NCBI RefSeq assembly: GCF_001590905.1
Contig: NZ_BCTT01000014.1
Span: 1 to 64,000, forward strand
From: Serratia grimesii NBRC 13537
GTDB taxonomy: Bacteria > Pseudomonadota > Gammaproteobacteria > Enterobacterales > Enterobacteriaceae
Direction: 5' to 3'
Length of the DNA: 64,000 nucleotides
Part shown: piece after piece, positions 55,562-64,000 of the stretch
Position numbering within the stretch: position 1 is the first letter of the stretch
Layout: every line of letters begins with the position of its first letter
The notes under the pieces: model-generated
Told to the model about the DNA's origin: nothing
The model's database searches: none
Seen by the model: only the letters and a program-made list of their open reading frames with translations
Position numbers and translations under genes: made by a program

Positions 55562-56388
55562 TCTCAGACGCCTCCTGCTTAATGGGGGAGAATGTGGTAC
55601 GTATCTCGCAACAGACGCGGCCACGAGTATCATTGAGCCAAAGCTCATCAGGTGTCGGCAGCATTTCTGATACGTGAATCACCCGCGCTTTCTTCAACGC
55701 CGTCGCCAGCGTGTCTAAAGAAAGCGGATTATCGAAATCGATAAATAAAGGCTTAGGCTCACTGTCACACTTGATAAATACCCAACGCGGCAGTGCCTGT
55801 CGCTGCTGCCATTCCTGCCACTGGATAAACGCCATGAACTCATCGGAAACCGCTTCTGGCCATCCACCGGTGTTAAACGCCCAGGTACGTCGCTTGTACA
55901 GGGTACGGTTCACACGAATGCGGCGTGGCTCATGGCGTGGCAACATATCTCCCGCCAGTTGAAACAGTAATTGATGCAGAGCAGTGCTGTTGACACAAAG
56001 CAAATCCTCGTGAAAAGCACCGTCCATATCCTCTACAGTCAGACGACCTGCCTTGCAATGTAGGCGGGCACGCCCTACAGGATAGTGTTTTTCAGCGGCT
56101 ACGCTGCCTCCGCAGCCTGGCAATAGCAACTGTGCATAATGGGGTACCAAGGGCCAATCGATATGCGAACGCCAACAGACTTATGGCTTGCCCATCCTTG
56201 CGAGGTGGAATTAGCTGATAAATATCCAACCAGGCCTGATGCAAAAAAACACCCGTGGCGCGCGTGAGCCACTGATACAACGACGTCAGTAAGGTAAAGG
56301 CTGGCAGGTGGAAGAATGGCGAAACCTGCATCAGGTGATCAGCCGGGAACCCCGCAGAACGCAACCAGAAATAATCAGCACACTTCAT
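55551..56388 (-). pseudogene. Remnant of a LanB-type lantibiotic dehydratase
   Basis: Two reading frames carry separate parts. 56092-56388 starts MKCADYFWLRSAGFPADHLM, like the N-terminus of LanB glutamylation domains, and runs to a stop after 98 residues. 55551 to about 56180, in another frame, ends as LanB domains do: LPRWVFIKCDSEPKPLFIDF, VIHVSEMLPTPDELWLND and GRVCCEIRTTF. A full LanB glutamylation domain is several hundred residues longer, so both a frameshift near 56100-56180 and an internal deletion are implied. It overlaps the MFS gene downstream. Family call is from motif memory, not a search. Confidence 0.6.
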
Positions 56389-56600
56389 GCGTTAACTCCC
56401 TCAACACCAATGCATTGGCTGACACCAAACGAGCCAAAAACGGTGCATCGCTTTCATCCAGGGGCGCTCCGAGCACGTGCGGCTGGTAAAATAATGCGGT
56501 ACAACGGGGGTAAAAACAGGTACTTATGGCGGCTGTTCAAGTCCGGCAACGTTACCAGCAGGTGTTCCTCACCGGATGGCGGTATAACCTGCCCCAACAT
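56375..56600 (-). pseudogene. Frameshifted remnant of an unidentified gene before the LanB remnant
   Basis: An ATG at 56600 opens 48 codons (MLGQVIPPSGEEHLLVTLPD...). From about 56490 the neighbouring frame continues with protein-like sequence, GAPLDESDAPFLARLVSANA, and stops at 56375 inside the LanB start (14-bp overlap). The coupled overlap suggests a genuine former gene. I cannot name its family. Confidence 0.4.
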
Positions 56601-56636
56601 TTTTTATCGCGCAACCACTGCGAAAGTCTAAACTGA

Positions 56637-56963
56637 CTACAGTACAGGCGAGCCATACCAGTGTGAGCATAGCCCGCAAGGCCCGAAGCAGCAGACACCC
56701 TGAGGATGCCGTTTGGCCATCTTGCGCGTTAACGCCCCTGTTGAGCTTCCCAGTTCATAAACGACGGAGTTTTTATTGATAAAGAAATCGCTGAGTGAAA
56801 GAATAATATCGTGCCCATCATGATATTTTGGCACTGGCTTCGACACATGAGAGTCAAAGTTTTTTGGGGTATTACCGCCAAAACTCCACGCTGCATTTAA
56901 AGAATCAATTCCATCCCCAACGCTGTCCAAAGACGACTCGGTCACACTGTCCATACTCGCCAT
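56637..56963 (-). pseudogene. Truncated SAM-dependent methyltransferase (CmoA-like N-terminus)
   Basis: The 108-codon frame begins MASMDSVTESSLDSVGDG and includes AWSFGGNTPKNFDSHVSK, then the SAM motif I SVVYELGSSTGALTRKMAKR. Such enzymes are normally over 200 residues; here the frame ends in unrelated sequence and a stop right after motif I, so the SAM-binding domain is incomplete. It is the first of the string of broken genes before the MFS gene. Confidence 0.6.
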
Positions 56964-57381
56964 GACGCCCCATAAAGAATGTTAATGAAGTATTAAAAAT
57001 GTAAATACCATTTATCAATTTAATAAATCTTAAGCAACAATCACGTTTGATTTATTTTTTTATTTTAGTTCCAAACACCTCCGAACCGCTCCACGAGCAC
57101 CGTCATCATTGATATATTCCATTTTCTTATGATTAAACGGCATCATCTGAGCCATCGTTATAAAGCAGGGCGTTTCAAGAGGACAAATGCGCACAATAAG
57201 CCCCATTTTCGTGATGTCGGTTCGTTATAGATCATTCTTGATCACGCCAGATGGGTTACAGTTCATACGCAAGAAAGCATTGTCGATTACAGCCGTGCTG
57301 CCTACACTGCAATCAGGAAGTGACACTGGTGACAATTTGGAGCCGGATGCTGTGGCTCCCATAATGAATAAGGAAGACATA
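56964..57381. other. AT-rich intergenic region before yhhN
   Basis: This 418-bp stretch is visibly richer in A and T than its neighbours, especially 56990-57070. I see no complete gene. A 65-codon in-frame extension of yhhN begins at 57187 but lacks family support. The composition fits recently acquired DNA flanking the broken cluster. Confidence 0.5.
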
Positions 57382-58008
57382 ATGAGTTGGCCGTTCCTTG
57401 CCGTATTCTTTTCCGGTTGGCTGTTCGTCGATGCCTCCTATCGCGGGCCGCGCTGGCAACGCTGGGTGTTTAAACCGGTTACCCTGCTATTACTGCTGCT
57501 GTTGGCCTGGCAAGCGCCAGTACTGGGTGCAGCAGGTTATCTCATTGTCCTGGGTCTGTTGGCGACATTGATCGGCGACGCCTTGTTATTGTTGCCGCGC
57601 GAGCGTGTGTTATACGCTATCGGGGCTTTTTTCCTGTCTAACTTACTGTATACCCTCAGTTTCGCTAGTCAGATGACGTTCAGCCTGTTTTGGCCGCTGC
57701 CGCTGGCATTGCTGGTCATTGGCATGTTGTTGTTGGCAACCATTTGGACCCGGCTGGAAGATATGCGTTGGCCTATCGCCACGTTGGTTGCGATGACGTT
57801 GCTGATGGTGTGGTTGGCAGGTGAACAGTACTTCATGCGCAGCACAGATTTCGGTTTCTCGCTGCTGGCAGGCACATCTCTCCTGCTGCTGGCCAACATA
57901 GTGTGGTTGATTAATCGCTATCGCTTTACCTTCCGTGCAGCGGACGCGCTCGTGGCATTCTGCTACTTTTCCGGCCATTTCCTGATCGTACGTTCGTTGT
58001 ATCTGTAA
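57382..58008 (+). CDS. yhhN: YhhN family membrane protein (lysoplasmalogenase-like)
   Basis: The 208-residue inner-membrane protein has about eight hydrophobic segments and matches E. coli YhhN in length and pattern: [40 protein letters not shown] and the end [11 protein letters not shown]. The YhhN family includes vertebrate lysoplasmalogenases; the bacterial substrate is not established. AAGGA is seven bases before the ATG. It is convergent with the serralysin inhibitor gene. Confidence 0.93.
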   Translation: MSWPFLAVFFSGWLFVDASYRGPRWQRWVFKPVTLLLLLLLAWQAPVLGAAGYLIVLGLLATLIGDALLLLPRERVLYAIGAFFLSNLLYTLSFASQMTFSLFWPLPLALLVIGMLLLATIWTRLEDMRWPIATLVAMTLLMVWLAGEQYFMRSTDFGFSLLAGTSLLLLANIVWLINRYRFTFRAADALVAFCYFSGHFLIVRSLYL

Positions 58009-58016
58009 TGCTCAGG

Positions 58017-58039
58017 GCGGGTTCGGCAACCGAACCCGC
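58017..58039. terminator. Hairpin at the yhhN/inhibitor convergence
   Basis: GCGGGTTCGG (58017-58026) and CCGAACCCGC (58030-58039) form a perfect 10-bp stem with a CAA loop. There is no clear T run on either side. Confidence 0.6.
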
Positions 58040-58044
58040 TGTAA

Positions 58045-58422
58045 TTATGCCAACGCCTTCAGCGTCAAACCGTCAGCCGCACCGAGTTGGTTACGATAAA
58101 TATCCCCGTCTCGTGAAAAGAATACCAATGTGCTGCCGTCTGCCTGTAGCAAGGCGATGCCATCTGGTGCAGGACGCCACCCCACCACCTCAGCCGCTAA
58201 TACCTTTTTCAAACACCCTTGTTGATCCACCAATTGATAGCCGTTGGTTTCACTCTGCTCGCTGGCTGAAAACACGATCTGACACTGTTGTTCAGCATCG
58301 GCGACTTGCCACTGCCCCGCCAGAGACTGCGCGGTGGGAAGAATTAAACTGCTGGCCATAACGGTCCCCGTAACAATCATGCCTCCCGCCATCGCGACGG
58401 CGCAGGCTAAGCTGCCTTTCAT
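58045..58422 (-). CDS. inh: Periplasmic serralysin inhibitor (Inh/AprI family)
   Basis: This small secreted inhibitor plugs the active site of serralysin-type proteases with its N-terminal residues and protects the periplasm. The 125-residue product has a signal peptide (MKGSLACAVAMAGGMIVTGT) and a mature start SSLILPTAQSLAGQWQV, matching the family's SSL...AGQW trunk. Two cysteines (QQCQIVF and GCLKKV) fit the conserved disulfide. VGWRPAPDGIALLQADGSTL is a family block. The ATG at 58422 has AGGAG. It is downstream of the protease with a hairpin between. Confidence 0.9.
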   Translation of the reverse strand: MKGSLACAVAMAGGMIVTGTVMASSLILPTAQSLAGQWQVADAEQQCQIVFSASEQSETNGYQLVDQQGCLKKVLAAEVVGWRPAPDGIALLQADGSTLVFFSRDGDIYRNQLGAADGLTLKALA

Positions 58423-58435
58423 ATTGACTCCTGCA

Positions 58436-58465
58436 TAACGCCCGGCCAAAGTGCTCCGGGCGTTA
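58436..58465 (-). promoter_or_regulatory. Attenuator-like hairpin between serralysin and inhibitor genes
   Basis: TAACGCCCGG (58436-58445) and CCGGGCGTTA (58456-58465) form a perfect 10-bp stem in the 55-bp gap. There is no T run on the minus strand, so it probably reduces but does not abolish readthrough into inh. Confidence 0.65.
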
Positions 58466-58477
58466 TTAACTTCACTG

Positions 58478-60540
<2,063 letters not shown>

Positions 60541-60572
60541 TTGACTCTGGAGTTGACTCCAGGGTGTAGAGT
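60541..60572 (+). promoter_or_regulatory. ZntR-controlled promoter of zntA
   Basis: TTGACT (60541-60546) and TAGAGT (60567-60572) are separated by a 20-bp spacer that contains the dyad ACTCTGGAGT-TG-ACTCCAGGGT. This long-spacer MerR-type layout nearly copies the E. coli zntA promoter. Confidence 0.9.
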
Positions 60573-60612
60573 CTGCCCAATGAACTTCATTAACGGCCCG
60601 GAGGGGGACGCT

Positions 60613-62928
60613 ATGACTAACCATGAAAACCATAATCATCAAGAACATCATCATGCGGAAGGCGGTTGTGGGTGCAATCACAGCCACAGTAAAACCCAGC
60701 ACGGTTGCAGCAGTGAAAAACAAAGTGTCGACAGTCACAGTGAACATGCGCACACACACGATCATGGCGCTGACGGTTGCAGCACGGAAGATCATGAGGA
60801 TCCGGATGAAGAAAGTGACAGGCTAGCTACCGCCCCTCTCTCCGGAAGTCAGCGCTACAGCTGGAAAGTCACCGGTATGGACTGCCCAAGTTGCGCCAAA
60901 AAAATTGAAAACGCGGTTACCGCAATACCCGGTGTCGACAACGCACGCGTGCTGTTTGCCACAGAAAAATTGGTGGTCGATGCTCAATCCGATATCAGCC
61001 TGCGCATTCAAGACGCGGTAAAACAAGCCGGGTTTACCCTTCTCGGGGCACAGACAGCCAAAGCTGACAAGCCAAAGCCGTCACGCCTCGGAGAGTTTGG
61101 TCCACTGCTGCTGCTCACCACGCTGATGATCGTCAGTTGGGCGCTCAGCATGGTCAACCCTGAACTGAGCCGCATTGCCTTTATCGCGACCACATTGGTA
61201 GGTCTGGCACCGGTCGCGACCAAGGCGGTACGACTGATCCGCTCTGGCACACCCTTTGCCATTGAAACGCTGATGAGTGTAGCTGCCATCGGCGCACTGT
61301 TTATTGGTGCGACCGCCGAAGCGGCGATGGTACTGCTGCTGTTTATGGTTGGCGAAATGCTGGAGTCCTATGCCGCCAACCGTGCACGTCGCGGTGTGAA
61401 AGCGTTGATGGAATTGGTGCCGGAAGACGCCCTGCTGTTACAAGGCACACAGCGCAAGCGGGTACCGGTTTCCAGCCTACGTCCTGGTGATGTGATTGAA
61501 ATTGCCCCCGGCGGTCGCCTGCCGGCAGATGCTGAGCTGATCAATGCGTTCGCCAGCTTCGACGAAAGCGCCCTGACCGGCGAGTCAGTACCCGTCGAAC
61601 GTCAGCAGGGTCAAAAAGTGGCTGCGGGCAGTTTGTCGGTCGATCAGGCCGCACAGATGAAGGTCGTTTCCGAACCGGGCAAAAACGCCATCGACCGCAT
61701 TCTGCAATTGATTGAAGAAGCCGAAGAGCGCCGAGCGCCGATCGAGCGCTTCCTCGACCGTTTCAGTCGTTACTACACCCCGGCTATCATGCTGCTGGCT
61801 ATCGCAGTGATCCTGGTGCCACCGTTGATGTATTCACAACCTTGGGACACCTGGATTTATCGCGGTCTGACCCTGCTGCTGATCGGTTGTCCATGTGCAC
61901 TGGTGATCTCCACCCCGGCAGCGATCACTTCCGGACTGGCCGCCGCCACCCGACGCGGGGCACTGATTAAAGGCGGTGCTGCGCTGGAACAGTTGGGCCA
62001 GGTACAAACTATCGCCTTCGACAAAACCGGTACCCTGACAGAAGGCAAACCCACGGTGACCGATGTACTGCCGCTCAACGACATCAGCGAACAACAATTA
62101 CTGACCCTTGCCGCTGCGGTAGAAGCTGGTTCCCACCATCCATTGGCACAGGCAATCATCAACCGTGCCGAGCAATACGGTGTGCCTCTGCCACTGGCAC
62201 AAGACCGCCGCGCATTGGCTGGCGTCGGTGTGGAAGGTCTTGTCGACGGTAAAACGGTGCTGATCAGCGCGCCAGCCAAGCTAGCTACAGGCTTGCTGAA
62301 ACAACAGGGCATCCAGCAGGTAGAACAGCTGGAAAATGCTGGCAAGACCGCGGTGGTGGTACTGGAAGATGGCGTACCTATCGGCCTGCTGGCGCTGCGC
62401 GACACCTTACGCAACGATGCCAAACAGGCGATTGCAGAACTGAATGCACTGGGGATCAACGGGGTGATGCTAACCGGCGATAATCCGCGCGCGGCGGCGG
62501 CGATTGCCTCTGAGCTTGGGCTGGATTATCGGGCTGGATTGTTGCCGGAAGATAAAGTGAAGGCCGTAACGGAACTGAGCGAATTGCGTCCGACAGCGAT
62601 GATCGGCGACGGTATCAATGATGCCCCAGCGATGAAGGCCTCCAGCATTGGCATCGCGATGGGCAGCGGTACCGATGTGGCACTGGAAACCGCCGATGCC
62701 GCGCTGACCCATAACCGTCTGCTGGGTGTGGCGGAAATGATCCGCATATCACGCGCCACACATGCCAATATCCGGCAGAACATCACCATCGCATTGGGGC
62801 TGAAAGGGGTATTTCTGATTACCACACTGCTGGGCCTGACCGGGTTGTGGCTGGCGGTGCTGGCAGACTCTGGCGCTACCGCACTGGTCACCGCCAATGC
62901 CTTACGTCTACTGAAGAAACGCGATTAG
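60613..62928 (+). CDS. zntA: Zn(II)/Cd(II)/Pb(II)-exporting P1B-type ATPase
   Basis: ZntA pumps zinc, cadmium and lead out of the cytosol. The 771-residue product has an unusually long His-rich N-terminus with HNHQEHHHAEGGCGCNHSHS and HSEHAHTHDH. A metal-binding domain (GMDCPSCAKKIENAV), the transport motif CPCALVIS, phosphorylation site DKTGTLTEGKPT and hinge GDGINDAPAM follow. E. coli ZntA is 732. The ATG at 60613 follows GGAGGGGG. The ZntR promoter is 40 bp upstream. Confidence 0.96.
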   Translation: MTNHENHNHQEHHHAEGGCGCNHSHSKTQHGCSSEKQSVDSHSEHAHTHDHGADGCSTEDHEDPDEESDRLATAPLSGSQRYSWKVTGMDCPSCAKKIENAVTAIPGVDNARVLFATEKLVVDAQSDISLRIQDAVKQAGFTLLGAQTAKADKPKPSRLGEFGPLLLLTTLMIVSWALSMVNPELSRIAFIATTLVGLAPVATKAVRLIRSGTPFAIETLMSVAAIGALFIGATAEAAMVLLLFMVGEMLESYAANRARRGVKALMELVPEDALLLQGTQRKRVPVSSLRPGDVIEIAPGGRLPADAELINAFASFDESALTGESVPVERQQGQKVAAGSLSVDQAAQMKVVSEPGKNAIDRILQLIEEAEERRAPIERFLDRFSRYYTPAIMLLAIAVILVPPLMYSQPWDTWIYRGLTLLLIGCPCALVISTPAAITSGLAAATRRGALIKGGAALEQLGQVQTIAFDKTGTLTEGKPTVTDVLPLNDISEQQLLTLAAAVEAGSHHPLAQAIINRAEQYGVPLPLAQDRRALAGVGVEGLVDGKTVLISAPAKLATGLLKQQGIQQVEQLENAGKTAVVVLEDGVPIGLLALRDTLRNDAKQAIAELNALGINGVMLTGDNPRAAAAIASELGLDYRAGLLPEDKVKAVTELSELRPTAMIGDGINDAPAMKASSIGIAMGSGTDVALETADAALTHNRLLGVAEMIRISRATHANIRQNITIALGLKGVFLITTLLGLTGLWLAVLADSGATALVTANALRLLKKRD

Positions 62929-62947
62929 GCAATAACATACTGTAACA

Positions 62948-62971
62948 GCGTGGCCCATAAATGGGCCACGC
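62948..62971. terminator. Hairpin at the zntA/tusA convergence
   Basis: GCGTGGCCCAT (62948-62958) and ATGGGCCACGC (62961-62971) form an 11-bp stem with a 2-base gap. No T run follows, but the position fits a shared transcription end. Confidence 0.6.
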
Positions 62972-62993
62972 GATCTATTCCCTCAGGCAGAGG

Positions 62994-63239
62994 TTAAACA
63001 CCCTTGCGTAGCAGGTAGCGGTAAGGTGCGGTGTCGGTTTCCTGCGCCACCAACGTGTGTTCCATAAAGCGGCAGAACCCCGGAATGTCACGGGTCGTCG
63101 CCGGATCGTCAGCAATAATCAACAACGTTTCACCGTTATCCATATGGCGCACAGTTTTGCGCACCATCATCACCGGTTCTGGACAGCGCAATCCGAGCGC
63201 ATCAAGCGTCTGGTCAGCCTGGGCAAATAAGTCAGTCAT
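62994..63239 (-). CDS. tusA: Sulfur carrier protein TusA
   Basis: TusA accepts persulfide sulfur from IscS and relays it to the TusBCD complex for 2-thiolation of tRNA wobble uridines. The 81-residue product equals E. coli TusA. The carrier Cys is in [19 protein letters not shown] and the conserved end is [11 protein letters not shown] chose the ATG at 63239 (MTDLFAQAD) over a longer frame to 63281. It is convergent with zntA and divergent from yhhQ. Confidence 0.96.
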   Translation of the reverse strand: MTDLFAQADQTLDALGLRCPEPVMMVRKTVRHMDNGETLLIIADDPATTRDIPGFCRFMEHTLVAQETDTAPYRYLLRKGV

Positions 63240-63459
63240 GCAATTTTTCTCGGTCGAAAACGATCGGCGAACGCTCGCCACATCTCATTACCGCCTAGTT
63301 TACGCCGGTAGTTTTTCTGTGCAAGATGCGTTAACGTTTGCGTTAAATTTAACCGTTGCATTGGTTGCGCAAACGCGTATCATGCGGCCGCGCAGCTTAT
63401 TTCTCGGCGCAGACAAGACATTCTGGGTTCCCTCACCCCATTACTAAAAAGGCTACAAC

Positions 63460-64000
63460 ATGTATTCGTTTACTGCCCGGCAGCGCCTTACCGCGTTGAT
63501 CTGGCTATCGCTGTTCCATATTGTCATCATTACCTCCAGTAACTACCTGGTGCAATTGCCGATGTCCATTTTCGGCTTTCATACCACCTGGGGCGCATTT
63601 ACCTTCCCGTTTATTTTCCTGGCGACCGATCTGACGGTACGCATTTTTGGCGCACCACTGGCGCGACGTATCATTCTTTCGGTGATGGTGCCGGCGCTGT
63701 TCATTTCGTACGTGATCTCCACTGTGACCTATCAGGGCGCGTGGCAGGGTTTTGCCGCCTTGGGCAGTTTTAATCTGTTTGTTGCGCGCATCGCCGTCGC
63801 CAGCTTTATGGCTTACGTACTCGGTCAGATCCTTGACGTCCACGTATTCAACCGCCTGCGTCAACGCAGCGCCTGGTGGGTTGCACCCGCTGCGGCCATG
63901 TTCCTCGGCAATATCAGTGATACCCTGTCGTTCTTCTTTATTGCTTTCTACAAGAGCAGCGACGCCTTTATGGCCAATAACTGGGTTGAAATCGCCTTGG
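63460..64000 (+). CDS. yhhQ: Queuosine precursor transporter YhhQ (partial, runs off the window)
   Basis: YhhQ imports queuosine precursors (preQ0/preQ1). The first 180 residues are present, with MYSFTARQRLTALIWLSLFH, FLATDLTVRIFGAPLARRII and several membrane helices, as in the VUT/ECF-like YhhQ family. The 3' end lies beyond 64000. AAGG precedes the ATG. The order zntA-tusA-yhhQ is that of E. coli. Confidence 0.93.
   Translation, partial: MYSFTARQRLTALIWLSLFHIVIITSSNYLVQLPMSIFGFHTTWGAFTFPFIFLATDLTVRIFGAPLARRIILSVMVPALFISYVISTVTYQGAWQGFAALGSFNLFVARIAVASFMAYVLGQILDVHVFNRLRQRSAWWVAPAAAMFLGNISDTLSFFFIAFYKSSDAFMANNWVEIAL

Noticed and set aside
57187-57381. 65-codon in-frame N-terminal extension of yhhN
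   Set aside because: The homologous protein starts at 57382 with its own ribosome site and the exact E. coli length; the extension has no recognisable sequence and the AGAGGA before it is too close to the ATG.

Overview
The window is chromosomal DNA of a Serratia-like enterobacterium. Most genes have close Escherichia coli counterparts of nearly the same length and in the same order. The serralysin gene with its periplasmic inhibitor, ERIC-type intergenic repeats and the gene content point to Serratia. The serralysin differs from the Serratia marcescens protein I remember at many positions, so a liquefaciens/proteamaculans/plymuthica-type species is plausible. I cannot fix the species from this window.

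Layout. (1) 1-32021 follows the E. coli 86-min order on the minus strand, apart from the fadBA, rfaH, dlhH and metR genes: hemG-trkH-yigZ-pepQ, fadBA, fre-ubiD, rfaH, tatD-tatC-tatB-tatA, ubiB-ubiJ-ubiE, rmuC, udp, dlhH, metE/metR, bioP. Extra genes are set into it: an MFS exporter opposite fadBA, pepE, hemB behind tatD, and a four-gene block (OprD-type porin, secreted histidine phosphatase, DedA protein, tyrosine phosphatase) between rmuC and udp. (2) 32200-54200 follows the E. coli 77-min order: yhhA-like, ugpQCEAB, an aminotransferase, livFGMHK, panM, rpoH, ftsXEY, rsmD, yhhL, yhhM. Where E. coli has livJ, this window has a two-gene module of unknown function (DUF3142 protein plus large repeat protein). 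(3) 54200-60500 is an accessory island between yhhM and zntA: an intact MFS gene, a wrecked RiPP (lanthipeptide-type) maturation cluster, yhhN, and the serralysin/inhibitor pair. (4) 60541-64000 carries zntA with its ZntR promoter, tusA and the start of yhhQ.

How it works together: much of the window is housekeeping for haem (hemB, hemG), ubiquinone (ubiB/D/E/J), twin-arginine export (tat), membrane insertion and division (ftsYEX), heat shock (rpoH), methionine (metE/metR) and nutrient capture (ugp for glycerol-3-phosphate, liv for branched-chain amino acids, trkH for potassium). Several regulatory sites are legible: a FadR operator at fadBA, paired CRP sites 52 bp apart at udp, tandem Pho boxes at ugpB, a candidate sigma-E promoter at rpoH, MetJ-like boxes between metE and metR, and a ZntR promoter with a 20-bp spacer at zntA.

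Most interesting: the decayed RiPP cluster at 55551-56963, the uncharacterised DUF3142/repeat-protein pair at 44822-48107, and the secreted phosphatase lacking its second catalytic histidine next to an OprD-type porin. There are also five ERIC-family repeats, one reduced to about 46 bp and lying exactly where the two E. coli-like blocks join. No rRNA, tRNA, CRISPR array, insertion sequence or prophage was seen.
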